From Thermomicrobiales bacterium (GTDB lineage: Bacteria > Chloroflexota > Chloroflexia > Thermomicrobiales > UBA6265): a stretch of DNA of 64,000 nt. The stretch's first letter is position 1. Every line of letters starts with the position of its first letter. Location: the NCBI GenBank assembly GCA_030447415.1, contig JAUJOZ010000001.1, forward strand, positions 310,001 to 374,000, given 5' to 3'. Under the pieces are notes generated by a model, which searched no databases, had not been told where the DNA came from, and was given only the letters and a program-made list of their open reading frames with translations. Position numbers and translations under genes: made by a program. Below, one piece after another: positions 46,095-54,640 of the stretch.

Positions 46095-46958
46095 TCACTT
46101 TGCGACGCCCGCGTCGCGGACCCCGAGTTCGTCCCCCGGCAGCCGCCAGAAACGCTCGGCCGGCATCCCGCCCCCTACGCCAACCGCGTAATCCCGAAGC
46201 CGGCGTGCCGAGTCCTCGGCGCTGCCGTTCCCGCCGACGTATCCGAACACCGTGGTCAGCTGCGATGGATAGGCGAGCACCGCCGCGATCTTCGCCTCCC
46301 ATGTGGTGCTCACCTCGATCGTCACCGGCGCGAGGAGGGCGCCAATGTCCCCGAGACGCGTCTCCACCGCCCCGTCCTGCATCCCGTACGGGAGATCCTC
46401 GTAAAACCAAACGTCCCAACCGGCGCGGGTCAGTGCGATGCCGGCGGCAAACACGTGCTGGTGATCGACATGCCGTCCGACCCCGAGCGGCGCATAGATG
46501 CGGACCGTCGGGTCGGACGCCACGTCGAGTCCCAGCGCGGAGATAATGCTGGCTGGGAGGTGGGCCTCCGCGGCGGCGACCTCCCCGAAGAGCTGGTCGT
46601 CGCTCTGGTAATGCCCGTGTCGGTAGATCGCGTCGTGAAATGGAAGGGACGAGACCGTCGTCCCCAGCACGGCTGCGGCGGCCGCTTCCTCTGCCCGCCG
46701 CCGCGCCACCACGGCTTGGGCGTCCAGGCCCCACCCCCGGTGCATCGCGGCGGCGAACGGGGTCAGCGCTGCCGCGGGGTCCGGCTCCTCACCGAAGACG
46801 ATGGCGACCTCAGGCGCGAGACCGGCCCGAGCGAGCAGCGCCGCGGTCCCGCCGCAGGAGAGCGCGATGTCGTCATAGTGGGGCGAGAGGAAGCGGTGTT
46901 GCGTCTTGCTACCCGACGGTCCGACGAGCGCCTCCGGCAAATCGCCCCCGCCGCTCAC
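46095..46958 (-). CDS. PIG-L (LmbE) family deacetylase
   Basis: The 287-residue zinc hydrolase removes acetyl groups from N-acetylglucosamine-type substrates (glycolipids, mycothiol or bacillithiol precursors). The zinc motif PHxDD appears as LSPHYDDIALSCGG, and the second as GVGRHVDHQHV (HxxH). The start GTG at 46958 overlaps the TGA of the upstream selB gene, so it is translationally coupled. Why it is linked to selB is unclear. Confidence 0.85.
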   Translation of the reverse strand: MSGGGDLPEALVGPSGSKTQHRFLSPHYDDIALSCGGTAALLARAGLAPEVAIVFGEEPDPAAALTPFAAAMHRGWGLDAQAVVARRRAEEAAAAAVLGTTVSSLPFHDAIYRHGHYQSDDQLFGEVAAAEAHLPASIISALGLDVASDPTVRIYAPLGVGRHVDHQHVFAAGIALTRAGWDVWFYEDLPYGMQDGAVETRLGDIGALLAPVTIEVSTTWEAKIAAVLAYPSQLTTVFGYVGGNGSAEDSARRLRDYAVGVGGGMPAERFWRLPGDELGVRDAGVAK

Positions 46959-48925
46959 GCCTTCCCCCCATCCCGAGCCGGCGCGGCCCCCGCCCCGGCA
47001 CCAACGAAGCGGACCCGCTCGTCGCCGACGCGCCGCGTCACCCGTCGCTGGTCAAGATACTCCAGTGTTGCTTGCGCGTATTTGCGGCTCGTCCCAAAGT
47101 GGTCGCGGAAGCTGGCCAGCGTCACACGCCCTTCGCGGTCGATGATCGTCAGGGTCTCGCGCACCGTCGCGTCGAACGCCGCGGGTGCGTAAACGACCCC
47201 TTCACCGACCCGCACCACCTCCCCAAGGTCTTCCAAAGCTCCTAGCGTTTCCTGGTCCACCCCGAACTCGGCCGGGGCCGGGGGTGTGTACGGCGCCGCC
47301 AAGAGCGCCGCCAGGTAGCGGTCTGCCAAGGCGCGACGACCGGGGTCGAGCGCGATCCGAAACTCGGGGAGGCGCACCGTCTGCCCGTCATCGACGACGG
47401 TCGCGTCGGCGACCGCGGTCGCCAGCACGTCATCGAAGAGGCGCGACGGGGGTGGCAGTTTGAGCCGGCTCTTGACCTCCTCCTTCGGCATGCCCCGGCG
47501 CAGCGGCTGGGCCGCGTGGAACGCGGCGACCACGGCCCGGATGCGCTCCCGCAGCGGGTGCCAGACGGTCGCCGCGACGACGAAGTCACCGGGCTTCGGC
47601 GCCTCACGCCGCCGACCGCCCAGGATCCGCACGTCCCCCTCGGCGATCAGCTGGGTCAGCGCGGCATCGATCTCCTCGGCTCTGAGCCCGCCCAGGGGGT
47701 CCGCCCGCAGCGCTCGCACCTCGCGCGGCGCCCGCTCCAGCGCCTGAAGGACGATCTCGTCTGGGCTGCCGGCCGCGAGCGTCTCCAACGCGCCCAACAC
47801 CTCGGGTCGGAAGCGTCGGTGGCGCGGGGGTATCGGGTCGACGATCTCACCGCCCCCGACCGTGATGCTCGGCGATGGCCGCCGCACGATGAAGCGGTCC
47901 CCCTTGAGCACCGCGAGCGGCTGTCGAAAGCGGATCTGGACCCAGCCGGTGTCCCCTGGCTCGAGCCGTTCCCGGTCGAGGAGCGTGATCCGAGCCGGCA
48001 GCTCCGCGGCGCCGACGAAGAAGTCGACCTCGTCGTTCTGCTCGAGCACGATCGGCGAGTCGGGCAGGAGCCGCAGCCGGGCGTCGATTCGCTGCGTCGG
48101 CGTCAGCAGGCCCGGCGGCGCCAGCACGTCTCCCCGCCGCAGATCCTCGACGGCCAGACCCGTGAGGTTCACCGCCGCCCGGCTGCCGGCGGCAGCTCGG
48201 TCGACCTTGGTCTTGTGCGTTTGGAGCCCGCGCACCCGCGTCGGCAGGTCTCGCGGGTAGACCCGCAGCTCTTGGCCCACCGTCAGCGCGCCGCCCGTCA
48301 GCGTCCCCGTCACGACCGTGCCGAAGCCTGCGACGGTGAAGACCCGATCGACCGGCAACCGCGGCCGGGCGCCGGTCGGCCGCTCCGGCGCCGCGTCAAG
48401 CAGGCGATCCACCGCCACCCGCAACTCCGGCAACCCGTCCCCCGTCATCGCCGACACCGCCACGATCGGGGCATCGGCCAGCAGCGTTCCGGCCACGCGC
48501 TCGCGGGTCTCCTCGCGCACCAAATCGAGCCATTCGGCGTCGACGGCATCGGCCTTCGTGAGGACGACCAGTCCCTGCCGCACCTGGAGCAGGTCGAGGA
48601 TCGCCAGGTGCTCGGTCGTTTGCGGCATCGGCCCCTCGTCGGCGGCGACGATCAGGAGCGCGGCGTCGATGCCGCCGACGCCGGCCAGCATGTTCTTGAC
48701 GAACCGCTCGTGCCCCGGCACGTCGACGACGCTCACCTCGCGCCCGCTCGGCAGCGTCAGCCAGGCGAAGCCGAGGTCGATGGTCATCGACCGTGCCTTC
48801 TCTTCCGCCAGACGGTCGGGATCGATCCCGGTCAGGGCCTTGACCAACGTCGATTTGCCGTGGTCGACGTGCCCGGCCGTGCCGACGACGAAGGCCTGTT
48901 CGCGCCGGGCAGGAGAGGTCATCAT
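46955..48925 (-). CDS. selB: Selenocysteine-specific elongation factor SelB
   Basis: The 656-residue GTPase delivers Sec-tRNA to UGA codons. It has G1 GHVDHGKST, G2/G3 RSMTIDLGFAWL and DVPGHERF, and G4 LTKADAVD. Domain II/III strands follow, then tandem winged-helix domains at the C-terminus (residues about 440-650) that read the SECIS hairpin, ending with DHFGTSRKYAQATLEYLDQR. Two ATG codons at 48925 and 48922 overlap the TGA of the upstream membrane gene, and the next gene overlaps its stop. selA, selD and the Sec tRNA are not in the window. Confidence 0.92.
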   Translation of the reverse strand: MMTSPARREQAFVVGTAGHVDHGKSTLVKALTGIDPDRLAEEKARSMTIDLGFAWLTLPSGREVSVVDVPGHERFVKNMLAGVGGIDAALLIVAADEGPMPQTTEHLAILDLLQVRQGLVVLTKADAVDAEWLDLVREETRERVAGTLLADAPIVAVSAMTGDGLPELRVAVDRLLDAAPERPTGARPRLPVDRVFTVAGFGTVVTGTLTGGALTVGQELRVYPRDLPTRVRGLQTHKTKVDRAAAGSRAAVNLTGLAVEDLRRGDVLAPPGLLTPTQRIDARLRLLPDSPIVLEQNDEVDFFVGAAELPARITLLDRERLEPGDTGWVQIRFRQPLAVLKGDRFIVRRPSPSITVGGGEIVDPIPPRHRRFRPEVLGALETLAAGSPDEIVLQALERAPREVRALRADPLGGLRAEEIDAALTQLIAEGDVRILGGRRREAPKPGDFVVAATVWHPLRERIRAVVAAFHAAQPLRRGMPKEEVKSRLKLPPPSRLFDDVLATAVADATVVDDGQTVRLPEFRIALDPGRRALADRYLAALLAAPYTPPAPAEFGVDQETLGALEDLGEVVRVGEGVVYAPAAFDATVRETLTIIDREGRVTLASFRDHFGTSRKYAQATLEYLDQRRVTRRVGDERVRFVGAGAGAAPARDGGKA

Positions 48926-49554
48926 CGGATGGCGGGGGTGGCTCGCCGTTCGGCGCGCTCGAGCTCCTCTTCCCGGTCCGCTGCCTCGTCCTCGGTCAGG
49001 ATGTCGTCGACCCAGGACCCGGGCAGGTTCCGGAAGATGTCGGCGATCGTCGAGTAGAGCGAGCTGAGGACGACGGCGAAGCCGCCGACCATCAGTGCGG
49101 TGGCGGTGAGGAGACCGAAGTAGATGACGTCGACGTGCCACTGGGGCGGCGCGAAGTTCTCCGTGCCGGCCGACGGGAAGATTGTCAGCAGGAGTGCGAG
49201 GACCGACACCAGGATAGTGCCAAATGCGCCAAGCACCGTCACACGCATGTGAAAGAGGAAGCGCGGCCCCATGCCCCGCGTCTCAAGGTGCTCCATCAAG
49301 CTCAAGGTCGTCAGCATGAGCGCGGCGATCGTGCCGCATGACCCGATGAGGGCGGTGGCGAGCCAGAAGATGCTGTTCGTGAGGCCCTCGAGCACGGCCG
49401 ACCGGGTTGATTCCTCGACGCCCCCGAAGAGGGCGAACAGCCCGACCACGGCGAGTAATGCCAGGCCCGCAGCCACGAACGTCGGCTGCCACTCCCGCCA
49501 GCTCAGGCGTCCCCGGATCTCATCGTTCGCCTCGGGCCGGCTGATCGGCAGCAA
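48922..49554 (-). CDS. Four-helix membrane protein of unknown function
   Basis: The 210-residue protein has four membrane segments: FVAAGLALLAVVGLFALFGG, IFWLATALIGSCGTIAALML, VTVLGAFGTILVSVLALLLT and VIYFGLLTATALMVGGFAVV. An acidic/basic cytoplasmic tail (DILTEDEAADREEELERAER) closes it. No family is recognised. It is coupled to selB by an ATGA overlap. Confidence 0.7.
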   Translation of the reverse strand: MLPISRPEANDEIRGRLSWREWQPTFVAAGLALLAVVGLFALFGGVEESTRSAVLEGLTNSIFWLATALIGSCGTIAALMLTTLSLMEHLETRGMGPRFLFHMRVTVLGAFGTILVSVLALLLTIFPSAGTENFAPPQWHVDVIYFGLLTATALMVGGFAVVLSSLYSTIADIFRNLPGSWVDDILTEDEAADREEELERAERRATPAIR

Positions 49555-49662
49555 TAGCCCCCCCGTCCGCGCCGACCGTCGGACGCACTATCGTGCCGGC
49601 GCAATCCAAGTGTGCCGCGCTGAGGACGGTGGCGGCAAGCAACGGTCGGTGGGGCGGCTACG

Positions 49663-50715
49663 CTACGCCGTCACGGCAACGTCCGCCAGTGTCACATTGG
49701 CCGCCTCCGCCGCCGTTCCGGCCGCGGCCAGCGTCGCGTGCAGCGCCCGCGCCGAGCGCGAGAGCGCCGCGAGCTCGGCCGGGGTGATCGTTTGGCTCGC
49801 GTCGCAGCGAGCGCGATCGGGGGCCGGATGGACCTCGACGATCAGGCCGTCCGCGCCCGCCGCCAGTCCCGCAAGGGCCATGCGGGCGACGAGCGAGCGC
49901 TTGCCGGTGCCGTGGCTGGGATCGACGATGACCGGCAGGTGCGACAACTCCTTGGCGAGCGGCACGGCGTTCAGGTCGAGGCTGAAGCGGAGCAACGGGT
50001 CAAAGCCGCGGATGCCGCGCTCGCACAGCACCACGTTCGGGTTACCGCTGGCGAGGACGTACTCCGCGCTCATCAGCCATTCCTCGATCGTGGCCGAGAA
50101 GCCGCGCTTGAGCAGCACCGGCTTGTCGGTCTTGCCGACCCGGCGCAGCAGCGGGAAGTTGGCCATGTTCCGGCTTCCCACCTGCAGCATGTCCGCGTAC
50201 TCGGCGACCAGCTCTACCTGCTCCGGCTCAAGCACCTCGGTCACGACCGGTAGGCCGGTGCGCGCCCGCGCCGCGGCGAGGTGACGCAGCCCCTCTTCAC
50301 CCAGTCCTTGGAACGCGTAGGGCGAGGTTCGAGGTTTGAACGCGCCGCCGCGGAGAATGTCCGCCCCGGCCGCCCGCACCGCCTCCGCCGCATCGAGCAG
50401 TGCCTCGCGCCCCTCGACCACGCACGGCCCCGCCATCATCACCGGCCGTCCGCCCCCGATGCGAACGGTGCCGACGCGGACGACGCTCGGCGAGCGATGC
50501 TCCTTGCTCGCCAGCATGTACGGCTTGTGACTGGCGTGGACCGAATCGACGCCGGGTAGCGTGAGGATGTCGCCGGTCAGGCTCCCGTCGACGCCCACCA
50601 GGGCGCCGCCGTGGCCATCCGGCGTCGTCCGCGCCCCGAGGCCCGAGGCGGCGGCGGCGGCGAGGATGGCGTCGGTGGTTGCCTGAGGCGCGTCGGGGGT
50701 GATGGCGATGATCAT
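49663..50715 (-). CDS. aroF: 3-deoxy-7-phosphoheptulonate synthase with N-terminal regulatory domain
   Basis: The 350-residue protein condenses phosphoenolpyruvate and erythrose 4-phosphate, the first step of the shikimate pathway. An N-terminal ferredoxin-like domain of about 75 residues (starting [20 protein letters not shown]) is the feedback-binding part of the Thermotoga-type I enzymes. The TIM barrel has [45 protein letters not shown] and [16 protein letters not shown] 50715 follows GAGGAG at 8 nt. Expression should be controlled by the aromatic leader and terminator immediately upstream (50776-51004). Confidence 0.92.
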   Translation of the reverse strand: MIIAITPDAPQATTDAILAAAAASGLGARTTPDGHGGALVGVDGSLTGDILTLPGVDSVHASHKPYMLASKEHRSPSVVRVGTVRIGGGRPVMMAGPCVVEGREALLDAAEAVRAAGADILRGGAFKPRTSPYAFQGLGEEGLRHLAAARARTGLPVVTEVLEPEQVELVAEYADMLQVGSRNMANFPLLRRVGKTDKPVLLKRGFSATIEEWLMSAEYVLASGNPNVVLCERGIRGFDPLLRFSLDLNAVPLAKELSHLPVIVDPSHGTGKRSLVARMALAGLAAGADGLIVEVHPAPDRARCDASQTITPAELAALSRSARALHATLAAAGTAAEAANVTLADVAVTA

Positions 50716-50775
50716 GGCTCGGCTCCTCGTGATGGCCAATCGCGGGTGGCTCGGGTCGGCTCGCCGACGGGCAAC

Positions 50776-50800
50776 AAAAAACCGAGGCGTTGGCCTCGGT
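50776..50800 (-). terminator. Attenuator terminator before the DAHP synthase gene
   Basis: On the minus strand ACCGAGGC pairs with GCCTCGGT around CAAC (50781-50800), followed by a run of T (50776-50781), a textbook intrinsic terminator only about 60 bp before the aroF start. Upstream, 50863-50878 pairs with 50801-50816 in a 16-bp stem with one mismatch, the 16-nt arm being in the leader-peptide coding sequence. Confidence 0.85.
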
Positions 50801-50836
50801 CCCCCGGCGTTGCTGGCTTTCGTATCTATGGGCGGT

Positions 50837-50968
50837 TCAGCTCATACGCGCCTCACGCCCCGCCAGCGACGCCGGGGGAAAATAGGTAAAGCCGAACCAG
50901 AACCACGACGATGTCGCCGTGGCACCCATGGACTCGTCGACCATCATCCGCGTGTCGCTGCGTTCCAT
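50837..50968 (-). CDS. Aromatic-rich leader peptide of the aroF attenuator
   Basis: The 43-codon frame from ATG 50968 contains [13 protein letters not shown]: two Trp, four Phe and one Tyr in nine residues (codons 50905-50879). It ends at TGA 50837-50839, about 36 bp before the terminator stem. Nested starts at 50947, 50944 and 50929 give shorter peptides with the same aromatic run. The predicted transcription start almost coincides with the ATG at 50968, suggesting leaderless translation. Stalling at the aromatic codons should decide whether the terminator forms. Confidence 0.85.
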   Translation of the reverse strand: MERSDTRMMVDESMGATATSSWFWFGFTYFPPASLAGREARMS

Positions 50969-50975
50969 GGGGCGT

Positions 50976-51004
50976 ACCCTACCGGCCGGCGAGCGGCGTG
51001 TCAA
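50976..51004 (-). promoter_or_regulatory. Promoter of the aroF leader
   Basis: On the minus strand TTGACA (51004-50999), a 17-bp spacer and TAGGGT (50981-50976). The expected start is near 50968, at the leader ATG. Confidence 0.65.
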
Positions 51005-51094
51005 GGCCCTCGGCGCTACACTCCCGCTGCGGTGTCGCATCACCACGCCCGGCACCCGCCGTCTTAGTCCCCGCCGTTTGAGGTTCGGCCGACC

Positions 51095-51736
51095 ATGACG
51101 TCCCGCCCCACCCCAGGCGAACCGCTCGCCCTGACGACCGACCCCCGCCTCGACGCGGCGGTGAGCCGGGGCTGGGAGGCGTGGGAAGCGGCCGCCCGGG
51201 AGGCAGGTGCGGAAGCCGTCGCCGCCTGGTCGGCCCGGCGACTCGGCGATCCCGACCTCCGACCGGAGATCTTGCTGCCGATTCGAGCGCTACTGGACTG
51301 CCGGGATGCCGAGGCATGCGCCGAAGCACGGCTTGAGCTGGCGGAGTTGGTCGAGGGCGACGCCCCCCTGGCGGACACCCTCTGGGAAGGTGTTCTCGCC
51401 CACGCCCGCGACACCGCCGATCCGGACCTTCTGGCCGAAGCCACCGCCCGCCTCGCGGCCATTGCCGAACAACATGGCGACCCGCTCGCCGCCGCCGAGT
51501 ACCACATCGAGTTTCTCAACTGGCGGCGCCAGCCGGGTCATGCCAGCGATCCCGAGGCGGTCGAGACCGCCTTCGACGAGGTTGTCCGCCTCGCCGAGCT
51601 CGACGCCGCCCACGAGGCGGCCGCTCGCTTCACCTACCGGCAGGCCGCCTACACCCGCCTCCTCGACGCGGGCGATGACCGGGCCGTCGACGGGGACTGG
51701 GAGCAGGACCCCACGCCGTACGAGAGTTGGGCGTAG
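51095..51736 (+). CDS. Hypothetical alpha-helical protein
   Basis: The 213-residue, Ala/Glu-rich protein is predicted to be all-helical with TPR-like pairs (LAEATARLAAIAEQHGDPLA, AAEYHIEFLNWRRQPGH). No domain is recognised. ATG 51095 follows a modest GAGG. It diverges from the aroF leader with about 90 bp between, so both promoters share that gap. Confidence 0.6.
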   Translation: MTSRPTPGEPLALTTDPRLDAAVSRGWEAWEAAAREAGAEAVAAWSARRLGDPDLRPEILLPIRALLDCRDAEACAEARLELAELVEGDAPLADTLWEGVLAHARDTADPDLLAEATARLAAIAEQHGDPLAAAEYHIEFLNWRRQPGHASDPEAVETAFDEVVRLAELDAAHEAAARFTYRQAAYTRLLDAGDDRAVDGDWEQDPTPYESWA

Positions 51737-52066
51737 ATCTCCTCCGCCCCCGTAGGGCCAGGAACCACGGCTCGCGAGTCGTCGGCGTCGGACGGCCCCA
51801 TCGGCGGCCCCTCGGTTCCCGGTTGCAACGCCGGCACTCGGGCGAATCGACCGACGCCTCAATCGTCGTCACCATCCCAAACTGAGAAGCGGAAGCTGCT
51901 GCTCCGGCGCCCTTCTCCCGGAGACGACGTACCTGCCGGCCATTCCCGATCCTGCTATTTTTTGGTACCTTGCCGGCCGGTCGCCCGCGCCGGGCGACCC
52001 GATCACCGCCGGTCGAGCGGGCGAAACCCCGCCGCCACCGGATTGACCCAAAGGAGGGAACGACAC
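51737..52066. other. Intergenic stretch before the superoxide dismutase gene
   Basis: About 330 bp include an AT-rich tract at 51953-51966 that may hold the SOD promoter, but no clear -10/-35 pair was found. Confidence 0.35.
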
Positions 52067-52684
52067 ATGGCCTTCGAGTTGCCCCCGCTGCCGTACGACT
52101 ACGCCGCGCTGGAGCCGCACATCGATACCCAGACGATGCAGATCCACCACGACAAGCACCACCAGGCGTACGTCACCAACCTCAACAACGCGGTGCAGGG
52201 GACGGAGTTCGAGAACATGAGCCCCGAGGAGCTCGTGCGGAACCTCGACCGCGTCCCCGAGGACAAGCGGACCGCCGTCCGCAACAACGGCGGCGGCCAT
52301 GTCAACCACACCATGTTCTGGGAGATCATGGGTCCGAACGGTGGCGGCGAGCCGACCGGTGCCTTCGCGCAAGCCGTCCAGCAGAGCTTCGGTGACGTCA
52401 ACGCCATGAAGGAGGCGGTCAACAAGGCCGGCGTCGGGCGCTTCGGCTCCGGCTGGGCGTGGATCGTCCTCGATCAGAATGGGCAGCTCGCGGTCACCAG
52501 CACCGCGAACCAGGACAGCCCGCTGATGGAGGGTCAGATCCCGATCCTCGGCGTCGACGTCTGGGAGCACTCCTACTACCTGAAGTACCAGAATCGCCGG
52601 CCGGACTACCTGAGTGCCTGGTGGAACACCGTCAACTGGGACGCCGTGAACCAGCGCTACGAGCGGGCGCGCGGCGGGCAGTAA
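52067..52684 (+). CDS. sodA: Superoxide dismutase (Fe/Mn)
   Basis: The 205-residue cytoplasmic enzyme converts superoxide to oxygen and peroxide. The metal ligands are visible: His in [10 protein letters not shown], His in [14 protein letters not shown], and Asp and His in [15 protein letters not shown]. GGxG features ([10 protein letters not shown]) are as expected. ATG 52067 follows AAGGAGGG at 8 nt, a strong site, so the gene is likely well expressed. Metal preference cannot be settled by eye. A 13-bp hairpin follows the stop. Confidence 0.95.
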   Translation: MAFELPPLPYDYAALEPHIDTQTMQIHHDKHHQAYVTNLNNAVQGTEFENMSPEELVRNLDRVPEDKRTAVRNNGGGHVNHTMFWEIMGPNGGGEPTGAFAQAVQQSFGDVNAMKEAVNKAGVGRFGSGWAWIVLDQNGQLAVTSTANQDSPLMEGQIPILGVDVWEHSYYLKYQNRRPDYLSAWWNTVNWDAVNQRYERARGGQ

Positions 52685-52710
52685 CAGGACAGGCGCTGGG
52701 AGACGGATGC

Positions 52711-52749
52711 CAAGGGCGACTGGGCCCCCCGGGGTGCCGGTCGCCCTTG
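52711..52749 (+). terminator. Hairpin terminator after the superoxide dismutase gene
   Basis: CAAGGGCGACTGG (52711-52723) pairs with CCGGTCGCCCTTG (52737-52749) with one wobble pair, then CTGTAAAC. A weak T tract only, but the position fits. Confidence 0.6.
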
Positions 52750-52782
52750 CTGTAAACGGAGACGAGCCGGAAGAGGGACGCG

Positions 52783-54183
52783 ATGGGCGCGGATCAGGGC
52801 CGCTTCGACCTCACCATTCGGGGCGGCACGGTCGTCACCGCCGACGCTCGGTTCGAGGCGGACTTAGGTATCCGCGGCGGCCGTGTGGTCCAGATTGGCG
52901 GCCAGGTGCGCGGTGAGCGGGAGATCGACGCGAGCGGCAAGCTGGTCCTGCCGGGTGGCATCGACGCCCACGTTCACCTCACCCTTTCGGACCCGCCTGG
53001 TGATTCTGGCGAACCACGCTGGTGTGACGACTTCCACAGCGGCACCCGCGCCGCCGCGGGCGGCGGCATCACGACCGTTGGCAACATGACCTTCCCCCAC
53101 CCCGGTCAGACGCTGCGGGCGGCGATCGAGCGCGATGCGGCGGAAGCAGAGCGGGACGCCGTCGTCGACGTGATGCTCCACCCGGTCCTCACCGACCCCG
53201 CGACCCAACCCCTCGGCGACATCCCGGCTCTGGCCGCCGAGGGCCATACCACCCTCAAGTACTTCATGAGCTTCGGCGGGTTTCGTACAGACCCCGAGGC
53301 CTACCTGGAGGCGACCCGCCTTGCCGCCGGTGCCGGCATGCTGACCATGGTGCACTGTGAGGACGCGGCGATGATCGCTCACGCGACCGACCGCCTGATG
53401 GCCGAGGGACACGGCGCGATCGCCAACTACCCCCGATCGCGGCCGATCGCGGCCGAGGTTAGCGCCACCGCCCGCGCCGTCGCCTTTGCCGAGCTGACCG
53501 GCGCGCCGACGTACGTCGTTCACCTCTCGTCGGCCGGGGCGCTGGACGAGGTTCGCCGCGGCCGGCGGCGGGGTGCCCACCTCGCGGTCGAGACCCGGCC
53601 ACTCTATCTCTACCTGACGGAGGAACGGTTCGCCGAGCCCGATGGCGCCAAGTACGTGGGCCAGCCGCCCCTCCGCCGCGCCGACGACGTGGTGGCGCTG
53701 TGGCGCGGCCTGGCGAACGGCGAGGTCGACACCGTCTGCACCGACCACGCGCCGTGGCGATATGCCGACAAGGTGGTGTCCGGAATGGACGTCACCACTA
53801 TTCGCCCCGGTGTCGCTGACCTCGACACGCTGCTGCCGATGCTCTACTCGGAGGGAGTGGCCAAGGGCCGGATCTCCCTTCACCGCTTCGTCGCCGCCAC
53901 GGCAACCAACGCCGCCAAGTTGTTCGGCTTGTACCCGCGGAAGGGGACGATTGCCGTGGGCGCCGACGCCGACCTTGCCATCTGGGATCCGGCGCTCACC
54001 AAGCCCGTGCGCGCGACCGATTTCCAAACGAATGCCGATTACTCCCCATACGAGGGTTGGGAAGTAACCGGCTGGCCGGTGATCACCATCAGCCGCGGCG
54101 ATGTCGTCTACGACAACGGGCGGGTCACCGGTTCCCGGGGTCGCGGCACGGTGCTGCGCCGGGGACCCACGGCATCGCTCTGA
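52783..54183 (+). CDS. Dihydropyrimidinase/hydantoinase-type amidohydrolase
   Basis: The 466-residue cyclic amidohydrolase has metal-binding DAHVHL, the carboxylated Lys in TTLKYFMSFGG, MVHCEDA, VVHLSS and CTDHAPW, the full binuclear-zinc set. D-hydantoinase, dihydropyrimidinase and allantoinase share this pattern; residues in the substrate loop were not decisive. The likely role is ring opening in pyrimidine, hydantoin or ureide use. ATG 52783 follows AAGAGGG. Confidence 0.88.
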   Translation: MGADQGRFDLTIRGGTVVTADARFEADLGIRGGRVVQIGGQVRGEREIDASGKLVLPGGIDAHVHLTLSDPPGDSGEPRWCDDFHSGTRAAAGGGITTVGNMTFPHPGQTLRAAIERDAAEAERDAVVDVMLHPVLTDPATQPLGDIPALAAEGHTTLKYFMSFGGFRTDPEAYLEATRLAAGAGMLTMVHCEDAAMIAHATDRLMAEGHGAIANYPRSRPIAAEVSATARAVAFAELTGAPTYVVHLSSAGALDEVRRGRRRGAHLAVETRPLYLYLTEERFAEPDGAKYVGQPPLRRADDVVALWRGLANGEVDTVCTDHAPWRYADKVVSGMDVTTIRPGVADLDTLLPMLYSEGVAKGRISLHRFVAATATNAAKLFGLYPRKGTIAVGADADLAIWDPALTKPVRATDFQTNADYSPYEGWEVTGWPVITISRGDVVYDNGRVTGSRGRGTVLRRGPTASL

Positions 54184-54256
54184 GACCCGACCCGTTCCCG
54201 GATCGTGTCTACCAGCCGACGACCGCGAGGCATCAAGCGTCGGACGGCTCCCTGGC

Positions 54257-54640
54257 TCAGCCCCGTCGCCGCCGCCACTTGCGCCACGGACCCCCGGGCT
54301 CGACCGCAACCGCCGAGTGCTCGGGCGCGACGCCGGCCGTCTCAACCAGCGGCTGCAGCGCCATGATGATGGCGGCAAGGCGAGCGGCCGTCCGCTCCAC
54401 CGCCGCGGCGTCCAGCCTGGTCAGGGGCGCCAGCTCGTAGAGGTGACCCCACGACGACGTCCAGCGCTCCAGCTCGACCTGAGGCCCTAGCGCGTGCTTG
54501 AGCTCGACGATGTGCCGGTCGAAGTGCGCGAGGTAGGCGGCCGTGCTCAGCGGACCATCCTCGAAGTGGAGCCCAATCTCGATCACCTCGAGCGGGCCGT
54601 TGACCCACACCTCGGAGTAGGGAACGCAGTTGCGGCCGCG
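54257..54640 (-). pseudogene. 3' fragment of a host gene at the left edge of the element
   Basis: About 125 residues on the minus strand begin near NCVPYSEVWVNG and continue LEVIEIGLHFEDGPLSTAAY, DRHIVELKHALGPQVELERW and SSWGHLYELAPL, a coherent protein with no named family. No 5' part is found at the other side of the element. The recombinase frame ends inside this fragment in another frame, so its last 15 or so residues are read from host DNA. Confidence 0.6.
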
